From NCBI GenBank assembly GCA_016302505.1, contig JAEDNL010000005.1, positions 1 through 42,982 on the forward strand: DNA of 42,982 nucleotides. The letters are read 5' to 3'. The position numbers and the translations under genes are program-made. The number at the start of each line of letters is the position of its first letter. Within the stretch, counting starts at the first letter, position 1. Source of the DNA: Bacilli bacterium. Lineage in GTDB: Bacteria > Bacillota_I > Bacilli_A > RF39 > UBA660. The notes beneath the pieces were generated by a model that saw only the letters and a program-made list of their open reading frames with translations, ran no database searches and was not told where the DNA came from. Positions 15,478 to 23,336 of the stretch are shown one piece after another.

Positions 15478-15553
15478 ATTAGTCATTTTGGTCTAATTCG
15501 GCCCAAACCTCACATAGTGACAAGCTGCAATCAAATCTGGGGATAGAAAGTAA
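15478..15553 (+). repeat. Displaced ppdK 3' end, copy R3, with left arm
   Basis: The core (15521-15553) encodes QAAIKSGDRK plus stop, and its left arm (GGTCTAATTCGGCCC, CCTCACATAGTGA) matches R2 with few changes. The right flank differs: the AGACTAGA hairpin is absent. Confidence 0.8.
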
Positions 15554-15660
15554 TTTACTTTAAATACCGTAAATTCTATAATTTATATAAAAAACTAAAG
15601 AATGAATATTTAAATATTATTGCTTCTAATTCTAAATTGAAGTAAAAATATTATTTTAAA

Positions 15661-15702
15661 GATTGAAATAGATACTTTTATCTCATATTTCAATCTTTTT
15701 TT
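15661..15702. terminator. Bidirectional terminator between R3 and the XRE gene
   Basis: GATTGAAATA pairs with TATTTCAATC over 10 bp, with T residues downstream and A residues upstream, so it can serve the convergent XRE gene as well. The gap from 15554 to 15660 shows nothing recognisable. Confidence 0.75.
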
Positions 15703-15738
15703 AGTTGATATTCTTAACTGATTTAAAAGAAAAAATCG

Positions 15739-16275
15739 CTATTGCGATTTTCTATCTTTATGATTCCATGCTTTAGCATTAAAGTTAATACAATTTGGAT
15801 TAATATCTACCATTTCTCCAATTGTGTGTTTAACAATATCATTTCTATTATTATAATCACGTGTAGCAATTAATTCATATACTTTATCGTTTATTACTAC
15901 AAATTTTTTCATTTTCCCATAGTTTGGTAATTCAAAATTTAATAAACATTCTGGTCCTTCTTCTAATACTTCTGTACTGCATCTAAATACAATAGTTCCT
16001 TTTATAATTATTGTGTTTTTTCCGTACAACTGTCTTATTCCTTCAACAGTTGTAGCTTTGTTTTTAAAAAAATTTATCATATCTTTTTCTATAAATATTT
16101 GCTCAATAGGTTTATTAAAGAATTTACTAATTTTCATTGCTAAATCTAATGAAATATTATTCTTATTATCTTCTAATGAAATAATAGTTTGTCTAGAAAC
16201 ACCTAATTCATTAGCTAATTGACTTTGAGTTATATTCTTCTCCTTTCTTAATTCGGAAATTTTATTAATGATCAT
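15739..16275 (-). CDS. XRE-family transcriptional regulator with unknown C-terminal domain
   Basis: This 178-residue protein has an N-terminal Cro/C1 helix-turn-helix (about 5-60: ISELRKEKNITQSQLANELG, VSRQTIISLEDNK). The C-terminal half (about 70-178) is a strand-rich domain that I do not recognise, with FRCSTEVLEEGPECLLNFEL and an NPNCINFNAKAWNHK tail; it could be a ligand or partner domain. The start follows AAAGGGG. It is divergent from the ADP-ribosylglycohydrolase gene across a 113-bp gap that contains its promoter and an inverted repeat, which suggests autoregulation and control of the neighbour. Confidence 0.8.
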   Translation of the reverse strand: MIINKISELRKEKNITQSQLANELGVSRQTIISLEDNKNNISLDLAMKISKFFNKPIEQIFIEKDMINFFKNKATTVEGIRQLYGKNTIIIKGTIVFRCSTEVLEEGPECLLNFELPNYGKMKKFVVINDKVYELIATRDYNNRNDIVKHTIGEMVDINPNCINFNAKAWNHKDRKSQ

Positions 16276-16299
16276 TTGTTAATTCCCCTTTCGAGAAGT

Positions 16300-16346
16300 A
16301 TAATAACACGAATAATATGTAATGTCAAGCAAATTATACATTGCAT
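16300..16346 (-). promoter_or_regulatory. XRE gene promoter with inverted-repeat operator
   Basis: On the reverse strand TTGACA (16328-16323), a 17-base spacer and TATTAT (16305-16300) form a near-consensus promoter. Overlapping the -35, ATGTAATGT (16317-16325) and ACATTGCAT (16338-16346) form an inverted repeat with one mismatch, a likely operator for the XRE protein. The forward gene has its own TATAAT at 16365-16370, so repressor bound here could affect both directions. Confidence 0.6.
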
Positions 16347-16388
16347 TTTTAAAAATAATGATATATAATGTAAATGAAGGTGATAAAA

Positions 16389-18140
16389 ATGTCAAAAATT
16401 GTTGATTCTGTTATAGGACTTGCTATGGGTGATGCAATGGGAGTACCACTAGAATTTTCTATAAGAAAAAAATTAATCGAGCATCCTGTTACGTCTATGC
16501 TTGGGTATGGTTCACATAATGTTCCAGCAGGGTCTTGGTCTGATGACACTACTATGACTATATGTGAAATTGAGTCTTTTAATAAAAATAACAAATTTGA
16601 TTACGATGATATAATGAAAAACTATATTAAATGGGTTATGAATGGAGAATTTACTCCATCTGGGGAATTATTTGATATAGGAAGAACCTGTCTTAAAGCT
16701 ATAAGAAAGTATGATGAAGGAAATACAATTCCAATTGAGTGCGGAAGTAAATCAATTGATTCTAATGGGAATGGATCATTAATGAGAATTTTGCCGGTGG
16801 CATTATATTCATTTTATAAAAAATTAGATGAACCTGGTATTATTAAATTAACTAATGAAATGTCCTCGTTAACACATGGACATGATATAAGCAAATTAGG
16901 ATGTTACATATATGTTAGATATATTATGTTTTTGATAGATGGATTTTCGAAAGAAGAAAGTTATTTAAAAATAAAAGAATTAGATTATTCTTCATATAGT
17001 AAAGAATCATTAGAAGCTTATGAAAGAATATTAAAAAACGATATAAAAAAATATAAACTTGATGATATTTACTCTAGTGGTTACATTGTAGATACATTAG
17101 AAGCGTCTTTATGGGTACTATTAAATACAAATAGTTTTAAACAAGCAATTATCGGTGCTATTAACTTAGGACAAGACACTGATACAATCGGTGCAATAGT
17201 AGGCTCTATGGCAGGTATAATTTATGGAATTAATGACATTCCAAAATCATGGTTAGAAAATCTAAAAAGGAAAGAATATTTAATGGATTTAACATTAAAA
17301 TTTGATAATTTAATAGTACCCAAGATTAAAGACCCTGTACTTGGAAATTCTATTGGGGATATTATTGGTTCAGTTTACGAAATATCCGATTGTAAAACAA
17401 ATAAAAATTTTAATCTATTTAATAAATATGATAGATTTACAGATGATACTGTTATGACATTTGCAGTTACAAAATCATTTTTGAATTGCAATAAAAATTA
17501 TAAAAATTTAAAAAAAGTATCCGTTGAAACAATGACAGAAATTGGAAGAAAATATCCTAAATGTGGATATGGACCTAGTTTTTTAAAGTGGCTGTTAAGT
17601 GAAGAACATGAGCCTTATGGAAGCTATGGCAATGGAGCTGTTATGAGAATAAGTTCTATACCAATGTTTTCGGATAATTTAGAAGATATAAAAAAGTATT
17701 GTTCAATAATAACTAATTTATCTCATAATCATGAAGAAAGTATTAAAGGTGCTGAATCAGTCTGCATAGTAATTTATTTGATTAAAAATAAAAAAACAAA
17801 AGAGGACATAAAAAAATATATTGAAGAAAATTATTTTAAATTAAATGAAACTGTTAATTCCTTAGCAGAATCAAAGAAAAAAATAATCATTAAATCTTTA
17901 GACACTGCTAAAGCTTCAATTCAATGCTTTTTAGAGTCGTATGATTATGAAGATGCAATAAGGAATGCAATATCTATAGGTGGAGATAGTGATACTATAG
18001 CCGCTATCACAGGTGGAATGGCTGCTTCATATTATGGAATACCTAATGATATATATACAGCAGGACTGTTATATTTAGATGACTATTTAAGAAATATTTA
18101 TGATGAATATTTAAAGCAAACAAATTTGAAATGGGAGTAA
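16389..18140 (+). CDS. Tandem ADP-ribosylglycohydrolase (two fused DraG/ARH domains)
   Basis: This 583-residue protein contains two complete ADP-ribosylglycohydrolase domains in a row (about 1-310 and 312-575); the family is normally one domain of about 300 residues. Each has the magnesium-binding motifs: SDDTTMT (D52, D53) and GQDTDT (261-266) in the first, TDDTVMT (D352, D353) and GGDSDT (531-536) in the second, plus GLAMGDAMG and GNSIGDIIG at the domain starts. Such enzymes remove ADP-ribose from proteins or nucleic acids. The ATG at 16389 is chosen because GAAGGTG lies just upstream; an earlier ATG at 16374 would overlap that site. Both domains look able to bind metal. It probably works with the divergent XRE gene. 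Confidence 0.9.
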   Translation: MSKIVDSVIGLAMGDAMGVPLEFSIRKKLIEHPVTSMLGYGSHNVPAGSWSDDTTMTICEIESFNKNNKFDYDDIMKNYIKWVMNGEFTPSGELFDIGRTCLKAIRKYDEGNTIPIECGSKSIDSNGNGSLMRILPVALYSFYKKLDEPGIIKLTNEMSSLTHGHDISKLGCYIYVRYIMFLIDGFSKEESYLKIKELDYSSYSKESLEAYERILKNDIKKYKLDDIYSSGYIVDTLEASLWVLLNTNSFKQAIIGAINLGQDTDTIGAIVGSMAGIIYGINDIPKSWLENLKRKEYLMDLTLKFDNLIVPKIKDPVLGNSIGDIIGSVYEISDCKTNKNFNLFNKYDRFTDDTVMTFAVTKSFLNCNKNYKNLKKVSVETMTEIGRKYPKCGYGPSFLKWLLSEEHEPYGSYGNGAVMRISSIPMFSDNLEDIKKYCSIITNLSHNHEESIKGAESVCIVIYLIKNKKTKEDIKKYIEENYFKLNETVNSLAESKKKIIIKSLDTAKASIQCFLESYDYEDAIRNAISIGGDSDTIAAITGGMAASYYGIPNDIYTAGLLYLDDYLRNIYDEYLKQTNLKWE

Positions 18141-18276
18141 ATATAAATCTACACTTTTGCACTTTGTAATTAAAAGAGGTAGAAATCTCTAGGTAATATA
18201 AGCAATGATTTGAGCTGCTATTATGAATAAATAATAATTATAAGTTATATTATTTTAGTGTAAAAGTATAAAATAA

Positions 18277-18299
18277 CTCTATCAGATGATAGGGTTTTT
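18277..18299 (+). terminator. Rho-independent terminator behind the glycohydrolase gene
   Basis: CTATC pairs with GATAG around a 4-base loop, extended by flanking C/T and G bases, followed by TTTTT. The 130 bases before it hold no supported gene. Confidence 0.6.
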
Positions 18300-18403
18300 A
18301 TTTAGAAAATAAAAGAATATAGCAATTTAAAAATTATATTTCATAAGTTTATATTTTATTTTTTTAAATTATGTTATAATATTATTATAGGAGGAGTGAT
18401 AAA

Positions 18404-18967
18404 ATGAAGAAAGGTACAATTATTGGTTTAGTTATTGGAGCAATTTTAGTAATATTAATTCTTAGCGGTATTTCTAGTTATAATAGAATGGTTAGTAGCA
18501 AAGAAAATGTTGATACTAAGAGTAGTGATGTTGAAGTTGCTTTAGAAAGAAGAGCAGATTTAATTCCAAACTTAGTAAATACTGTTAAGGGATATGTTCA
18601 ACATGAAGAAAAAGTTATTTCTGCGATTACTACAGCTCGTGAAAATTTAGTTGGTGCTAAAAGTTTAACAGAAAAAGCAAAAGCTAATAATGAATTAACT
18701 AATGCTCTTAATTCATTAATGGTAATAGTAGAGAATTATCCTGACTTGAAAGCAAATACTAATTTTATTAATTTACAAGATGAACTTGCTGGTACTGAAA
18801 ATAGAATATCAACAGCAAGAAGAGATTATAATGATGCTGTAAAATCTTATAATACTTTAATTGTTAAATTTCCTAATAATGTTTTAGCTTCTATGTTTAA
18901 GTTTGAAAAAGCTGAATATTTTAAAGCTGAAGAGGGAAAAACTGCAGTTCCTGATGTAGAGTTCTAG
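18404..18967 (+). CDS. lemA: LemA family protein
   Basis: This 187-residue protein has an N-terminal membrane anchor (about 4-24, IIGLVIGAILVILILSGI) followed by a helical domain with the LemA hallmarks NVDTKSSDVEVALERRADLIPNL and TVKGYVQHEEKV, and ends with a proline/valine tail. LemA proteins are membrane-anchored with the long helices outside or, in some reports, inside; the function is not settled. A GGAGGAG site precedes the ATG. The TPM gene starts one base after its stop, the usual lemA-TPM pairing in Bacillota, which implies that the two act together. Confidence 0.92.
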   Translation: MKKGTIIGLVIGAILVILILSGISSYNRMVSSKENVDTKSSDVEVALERRADLIPNLVNTVKGYVQHEEKVISAITTARENLVGAKSLTEKAKANNELTNALNSLMVIVENYPDLKANTNFINLQDELAGTENRISTARRDYNDAVKSYNTLIVKFPNNVLASMFKFEKAEYFKAEEGKTAVPDVEF

Positions 18968-18968
18968 T

Positions 18969-19865
18969 ATGAAAAAGAAATTATTTATAGTATTAATGTT
19001 GGTACTTTTTCCTTTAAATTGTTTTGCTTTGGTTAAACCAACTACTGATTTTTATGTTAATGATTATGCAAATATAATAGATTCTGATGTAGAAAAATAT
19101 ATTATGGGTCGTTCTGTTGACTTAGCTAATAAAACAGGAGCACAAATTGTTGTTGTTACTGTTAATAATTTAGAAGGTAAAAATTTAGAAGAATATGCAA
19201 CTACATTATTTAGAAATTTTGGAATTGGCGATAAAGAAAATAATAATGGATTATTATTATTGTTAGCTTTAGAAGAAAGACAATTTAGAGTTGAAGTTGG
19301 ATATGGACTTGAAGGAGTACTTCCTGATGGTCTTACAGGAAGATATCAAGATGAATATATTATTCCATATTTGAAAAAAAATGATTGGAATACAGGTATT
19401 AAAACTGGATATACAGCTTTTTATAAAAAGATTTGTGAATATTATGGAATTGAAATGACAAATGATACTTTAAATATATCTGATATTAATAACAGTAATG
19501 ATTATGATAATGTAAGTGCTACTACTTTTATAGGTATTTTTATTTTTTCTATTATTGGTAGTTTACAAGGTTCATATTGTAGAGAAGCAAGCAAAGGAAG
19601 AAAAAAGAAGATAAGTAAAGTATATATCATTTTTTCGATGTTATTATTAATTTGGATGATTTTAATGGTGTTTTTTAAATCATTTGGATGGATAATATAT
19701 ATATTTTTTAAAGAAATTTCTTATTTAACTGGTAGATATCCTTCAAAATTTGGTGGCAGAGGCTCATCTGGAGGATTTTCTTCAGGAGGAGGTTTCTCTG
19801 GTGGCGGAGGATTCTCTGGAGGCGGAGGATCTTCTGGCGGTGGAGGAAGTTCACGAGGATTCTAA
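18969..19865 (+). CDS. TPM-domain protein (YgcG family) with Gly/Ser-rich tail
   Basis: The 298-residue product starts with a signal peptide (about 1-21, ending near CFA). A TPM domain follows (about 29-160: DYANIIDSDVEKYI, TGAQIVVVTVNNLEG, VEVGYGLEGVLPDGLTGR), then two hydrophobic segments (about 183-200 and 217-247) and a tail of about 35 residues built of GG, SGG and FSGGGG repeats. This matches the YgcG/TPM_phosphatase family, often encoded beside LemA; some relatives have phosphatase activity, but no function is assured here. The glycine tail is common in the family. The stop-to-start spacing with lemA is one base. Confidence 0.9.
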   Translation: MKKKLFIVLMLVLFPLNCFALVKPTTDFYVNDYANIIDSDVEKYIMGRSVDLANKTGAQIVVVTVNNLEGKNLEEYATTLFRNFGIGDKENNNGLLLLLALEERQFRVEVGYGLEGVLPDGLTGRYQDEYIIPYLKKNDWNTGIKTGYTAFYKKICEYYGIEMTNDTLNISDINNSNDYDNVSATTFIGIFIFSIIGSLQGSYCREASKGRKKKISKVYIIFSMLLLIWMILMVFFKSFGWIIYIFFKEISYLTGRYPSKFGGRGSSGGFSSGGGFSGGGGFSGGGGSSGGGGSSRGF

Positions 19866-19933
19866 TAAAGTATTTATTAAGTATCAATAAAATATTAATT
19901 TTCAATTCTTTTAATTTATAATATAATGTAAGT

Positions 19934-20200
19934 ATGAAAGAAAAAAATAAAATGAAAAAAGATGTAAAGCCTTACAAACAAAGAGGAAATACTTGTGCTA
20001 TTGTATGTATGATGATGGTATTAGAATATTATGACATAATTGAAAAGGCAAATTGGTATGATGAAAGGAAATTTATTTTGTGTGATCCTTTATATAAAAC
20101 GAAACAAATGAGAACTTTTGAAGAAATTGATAATTTTATGAATACAAGTATAGGTAAATGGTTTATATCAGTAAATAATAAAAATAGAAATAGTATTTAA
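19934..20200 (+). CDS. Short protein resembling the start of a C39-like cysteine peptidase
   Basis: The 88 residues begin with KPYKQRGNTCAIVCMMMVLEYYDI, which resembles the N-terminal helix of C39 and related cysteine peptidases, where Gln and Cys are catalytic. The expected downstream His-Asp region is absent, since the protein stops after about 88 residues where the family needs about 150 or more. It may be a truncated gene or a small unrelated protein. No ribosome site is visible; a TATAAT lies at 19919-19924, about 10 bases upstream, so any mRNA has a very short leader. A terminator follows directly, which suggests a real transcription unit. Confidence 0.45.
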   Translation: MKEKNKMKKDVKPYKQRGNTCAIVCMMMVLEYYDIIEKANWYDERKFILCDPLYKTKQMRTFEEIDNFMNTSIGKWFISVNNKNRNSI

Positions 20201-20202
20201 AA

Positions 20203-20237
20203 AAAAGTTATTTTATAAATATAAATAACTTTTTTTA
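20203..20237. terminator. Bidirectional terminator between convergent genes
   Basis: AAAAGTTATTT pairs with AAATAACTTTT, with A-rich sequence upstream and a T-run downstream. It can serve the short gene on the left and the reverse-strand gene on the right. Confidence 0.8.
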
Positions 20238-20246
20238 TTTAAGTAT

Positions 20247-20792
20247 CTAACAGTTTTTTTTAGTTAATCTTAAAGTACCAATAAATTCTCCATTAAATGC
20301 TTTATCATTTAGTTTTCCATCTAAATATGCTTCTATTTCATATGCTTCTAAAAATGGTTCTGAATTTAATTGAATATTTGATAATTCATTGTTATATATT
20401 TGGTTAAAATAATTAGAAATTTTATTAAAATAATCATTTTCATCAAAATATTTTTTAGCTTCCTCTTTAGTTACTCTTCTTATTCCAAGAGCAGCTTTAT
20501 ATTTAGCTAAAAGTTTTTTACCACTAACAATTTCTTGTGCTTCATAACCATTATTTCCGTAAGCTATTAAATACATTGGAATATTTTTATCTTGATACAT
20601 TAATTTAGTTTTATTATTGTGTTCTATTAATTCATTCTTTGGTATAGGCATAAAGTATCTTGTAGAATAAATTATATCTATTCTTTGATCTTCTTTTTTT
20701 GATAATTCGGGCATTTTTCTTTTTAATATATTTTTTAAATTTTCACCTTCAAATAATATATCTTGATCTATGACTGGTATTAAATAATACAT
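20247..20792 (-). CDS. Hypothetical protein
   Basis: This 181-residue protein begins MYYLIPVIDQDILFEGENL; the ATG is preferred over an in-frame GTG 9 bases upstream because GAGGTG overlaps that GTG and is a ribosome site. No signal peptide, membrane segment or catalytic motif is visible. The middle contains IDIIYSTRYFMPIPKNEL, AYGNNGYEAQEIVSGKKLLAKYKAALGIRR and a C-terminal acidic/aromatic part. A short TATAAT lies upstream on the reverse strand (20821-20816). It is a single gene, divergent from the gntR operon. The family is not recognised. Confidence 0.7.
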   Translation of the reverse strand: MYYLIPVIDQDILFEGENLKNILKRKMPELSKKEDQRIDIIYSTRYFMPIPKNELIEHNNKTKLMYQDKNIPMYLIAYGNNGYEAQEIVSGKKLLAKYKAALGIRRVTKEEAKKYFDENDYFNKISNYFNQIYNNELSNIQLNSEPFLEAYEIEAYLDGKLNDKAFNGEFIGTLRLTKKNC

Positions 20793-20851
20793 TTTTTTCA
20801 CCTCATTTAGTATTATAACATAATTTAATTAATTTTTATGTTATATTTTAA

Positions 20852-20893
20852 TTGACAACTGTTATATACTGTTATATTATATATATAACAGTT
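20852..20893 (+). promoter_or_regulatory. gntR operon promoter and operator
   Basis: TTGACA (20852-20857), a 17-base spacer and TATTAT (20875-20880) form the promoter. AACTGTTATA (20857-20866) and TATAACAGTT (20884-20893) are perfect inverted arms flanking the -10, and a third half-site ACTGTTATA lies at 20868-20876. This is a probable binding site of the GntR protein encoded directly downstream, giving autoregulation. Confidence 0.75.
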
Positions 20894-20904
20894 AGGAGAA
20901 TTAT

Positions 20905-21282
20905 ATGAAAATTATTATTAGTAATAGTTGTTCTATTCCAATATATGAACAAATTAAAAATCAAATAATTAATCAAATAGTGTCTGATGAATTGGTAGAA
21001 GGAGAATCTATCCCTTCAATTAGGTCTTTAGCAAGCGATATTAAAATTAGCGTTATGACTATTAAAAAAGCTTATGATGAATTAGAAGAAGAAGGATATA
21101 TAAAGTCAGTTCAAGGTAAAGGAACATTTGTTGAGCCTAAAAATACTGAACTTGTTAAAGAAAAAGCATATAAGGAAATAGAAAATCATATTTCAAAAAT
21201 AATTGATATAGCAGATAGATATAATATTAATAAAAATGAAATTATTGATTTATTTGAATATATTTATGGGAGTGAAGAGTGA
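20905..21282 (+). CDS. GntR-family regulator (YtrA-like)
   Basis: This 125-residue protein is a short GntR regulator: a winged helix-turn-helix (about 8-75: IPIYEQIKNQII, IPSIRSLASDIKISVMTIKK, YIKSVQGKGTFV) and only a brief helical tail, the layout of the YtrA subfamily. These repress neighbouring ABC transporter operons, often responding to antibiotics or cell-wall stress. Its TGA overlaps the ATG of the ATPase gene by one base. The palindrome in its promoter fits autorepression. Confidence 0.92.
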   Translation: MKIIISNSCSIPIYEQIKNQIINQIVSDELVEGESIPSIRSLASDIKISVMTIKKAYDELEEEGYIKSVQGKGTFVEPKNTELVKEKAYKEIENHISKIIDIADRYNINKNEIIDLFEYIYGSEE

Positions 21283-22139
21283 TGAATAATACTATTGAAA
21301 TTAAAGGACTTAAAAAAAGATATGATAATTTTGAATTAGGGGAGATAAATTTAAATATTAATAGTGGTTATATTATTGGATTGATTGGTGAAAATGGAGC
21401 TGGTAAAACTACACTTATTAAATCTATACTAAATATTATTAATTTTGATAAAGGTTCTATTAGAATTTTTAATAAAGATAATAAAAAATATGATTATTTA
21501 ATCAAAGAAGATATAGGAGTAGTACTTGATAATATATTTTTTCCTGAAATATTAACTGCTGATAATATTAGTTCAATTATGAAATCTACCTATAAAAAAT
21601 GGGATAATAATTTATTTTATAAATATTTAAATGATTTTAAGATACCTTGTAATAAGAAAATTAAAACTTTGTCTAAAGGAATGAAAAAAAAGTTAGAAAT
21701 AGCAACCTCTCTTTCTCATCATCCTAAATTACTTATATTAGATGAGCCAACAAGTGGATTAGATCCTGTAGTTAGAGATGATATATTAGATATATTTTTA
21801 GATTTTATGAAAGATGAGGAACATACTATTTTATTTTCAACTCATATCACTAGTGACTTAGAACATATTGCTGATGAAATTATTTTTATTGATAATGGTA
21901 AAATAATTTTAAATAAAACTAAAGATGAATTATTAGATAATTATGGTATTTTAAAATGTGATATTGATTCTTTTGATAAAATATCAAAAGAAGATATTAT
22001 TAGTTATAAGAAAAATAAATATAATTATGAAATATTAATTAGTGATAAAAATAAGATGAAAAAGAAATATAATGATTTTATTATTGATAAGATAACACTT
22101 GATGAATTAATGGTTCTTATAATAAAAGGAGGCAAGTAA
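21282..22139 (+). CDS. ABC transporter ATP-binding protein
   Basis: This 285-residue ATPase has Walker A GENGAGKT (36-43), the signature LSKGMKKKLEIA, Walker B LLILDEP and the switch-region STHI histidine. The ATG at 21282 overlaps the gntR stop; the GTG three bases earlier is less likely. It is followed with a one-base overlap by the permease gene, so the three form a YtrA-type operon. The residues after about 215 are a family-typical accessory region. Substrate is unknown; relatives export peptides or are involved in drug resistance. Confidence 0.93.
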   Translation: MNNTIEIKGLKKRYDNFELGEINLNINSGYIIGLIGENGAGKTTLIKSILNIINFDKGSIRIFNKDNKKYDYLIKEDIGVVLDNIFFPEILTADNISSIMKSTYKKWDNNLFYKYLNDFKIPCNKKIKTLSKGMKKKLEIATSLSHHPKLLILDEPTSGLDPVVRDDILDIFLDFMKDEEHTILFSTHITSDLEHIADEIIFIDNGKIILNKTKDELLDNYGILKCDIDSFDKISKEDIISYKKNKYNYEILISDKNKMKKKYNDFIIDKITLDELMVLIIKGGK

Positions 22140-22759
22140 TGTTAGGCTTAATAAAAAAAGACTTTTTAATAATTAAAAATAATTTAAAGTTAATTATTGT
22201 CATGCTTATGGTATTTTTTATAATGGCTCTAGGAGGACAATTTAATATTTCTTTTATACCAACATTTATTATTGTTATGTTATTCATATCAACATTTAGT
22301 TATGATGAGTATAACAATTGGGATGCTTATGCGATTACATTACCTGGTGGTAGAAAAAATATTGTAAAATCAAAATATATTGCTAGTTTATTTTTGACTT
22401 TATTATCTGCTGTTATCACTGTTTTATTAAATTATTTAATTAGTGTAATTAATAATACTGCTGTTAATGAACTTATTTCATCATTACTAGGAAGTATTTG
22501 CGCTATAGTGATAATCCAATCTATAATGTATCCTTTAATATTTAAATTTGGTATGGAAAAGGGAAGAATAGTGTTATTTATTTTAGTTTTTGTTATGGTA
22601 GGTGTTATAACATTGTTGAAAAATACAATTAAAATTCCAACTATTTTAGTAGTATTATTTAATGATTATTGGTTTATTGTTATACCTATTATATTAGTTA
22701 TATCATTATTAATATCTTATAAAATATCTGAAAAAATATATTTAAAAAAGGAATTTTAA
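22139..22759 (+). CDS. ABC-2 type permease
   Basis: This 206-residue protein is almost entirely membrane segments: about six, beginning LKLIIVMLMVFFIMALGG and ending FIVIPIILVISLLISY, with the short cytoplasmic stretch YNNWDAYAITLPGGRKNIVKSKY typical of ABC-2 permeases of the small bacitracin/YtrF-like type. It is translationally coupled to the ATPase and will form the transporter with it. Length is normal for this subclass. Substrate is unknown. Confidence 0.85.
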   Translation: MLGLIKKDFLIIKNNLKLIIVMLMVFFIMALGGQFNISFIPTFIIVMLFISTFSYDEYNNWDAYAITLPGGRKNIVKSKYIASLFLTLLSAVITVLLNYLISVINNTAVNELISSLLGSICAIVIIQSIMYPLIFKFGMEKGRIVLFILVFVMVGVITLLKNTIKIPTILVVLFNDYWFIVIPIILVISLLISYKISEKIYLKKEF

Positions 22760-22763
22760 TATT

Positions 22764-23303
22764 ATGAGATGTAAATGGTGTAATGAAAATAATCCTTTAT
22801 ATGTTGAATATCATGATAAAGAATGGGGAGTTATTAATTTTGATGATAAATATTTATTTGAGATGCTAATACTTGAGTCATTTCAAGCTGGCTTATCTTG
22901 GGAGTGTATTTTAAATAAAAGAAAAGATTTTGAAAAAGCATATGATAATTTTGATATTAACAAAGTAGTTAATTATGATGATAATAAAGTAAATGAATTA
23001 ATGATAAATAAAAGTATTATAAGAAATAAATTAAAGATAAAAGCTAGTATCAATAATGCAAAAATATTTAAAAGTATTCAAAACGAATATGGTAGTTTTA
23101 ATAATTATTTAATAACATTTACAAATAATAAAATATTATATGAAACTTCGAAAGTTACAAATGATTTATCTAATAATATTTCTAATGATTTGATGAATAG
23201 AGGTATGAAGTTTGTGGGCTCAACTATTATATATTCTTATTTGCAAGCAATTGGTGTAATATATTCTCATGATGAAAATTGTTTTCTATATAAAGAATCT
23301 TAA
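22764..23303 (+). CDS. tag: DNA-3-methyladenine glycosylase I
   Basis: This 179-residue enzyme matches TagI, which excises 3-methyladenine from alkylated DNA. Zinc ligands are C3 and H17 near the start and H169 and C173 near the end (SHDENC), and E38 (LILESFQAGLSW) is the conserved pocket residue. Length is close to the family's 180-190. It starts 4 bp after the permease stop, so it is probably read from the GntR operon, although it is functionally unrelated. Confidence 0.95.
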   Translation: MRCKWCNENNPLYVEYHDKEWGVINFDDKYLFEMLILESFQAGLSWECILNKRKDFEKAYDNFDINKVVNYDDNKVNELMINKSIIRNKLKIKASINNAKIFKSIQNEYGSFNNYLITFTNNKILYETSKVTNDLSNNISNDLMNRGMKFVGSTIIYSYLQAIGVIYSHDENCFLYKES

Positions 23304-23304
23304 C

Positions 23305-23336
23305 AAAAAAAGTTTGAACCAAGTTCAATCTTTTTA
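23305..23336. terminator. Bidirectional terminator after tag
   Basis: AGTTTGAAC pairs with GTTCAATCT-type bases around a short loop, with A residues before and T residues after. It can serve both tag and the reverse-strand remnant to its right. Confidence 0.7.

Noticed and set aside
18205..18240. Possible fourth ppdK end (GAGCTGCTATT)
   Set aside because: Similarity covers only about 8 bases, the frame does not encode QAAIK, and no arm or terminator copy is present.
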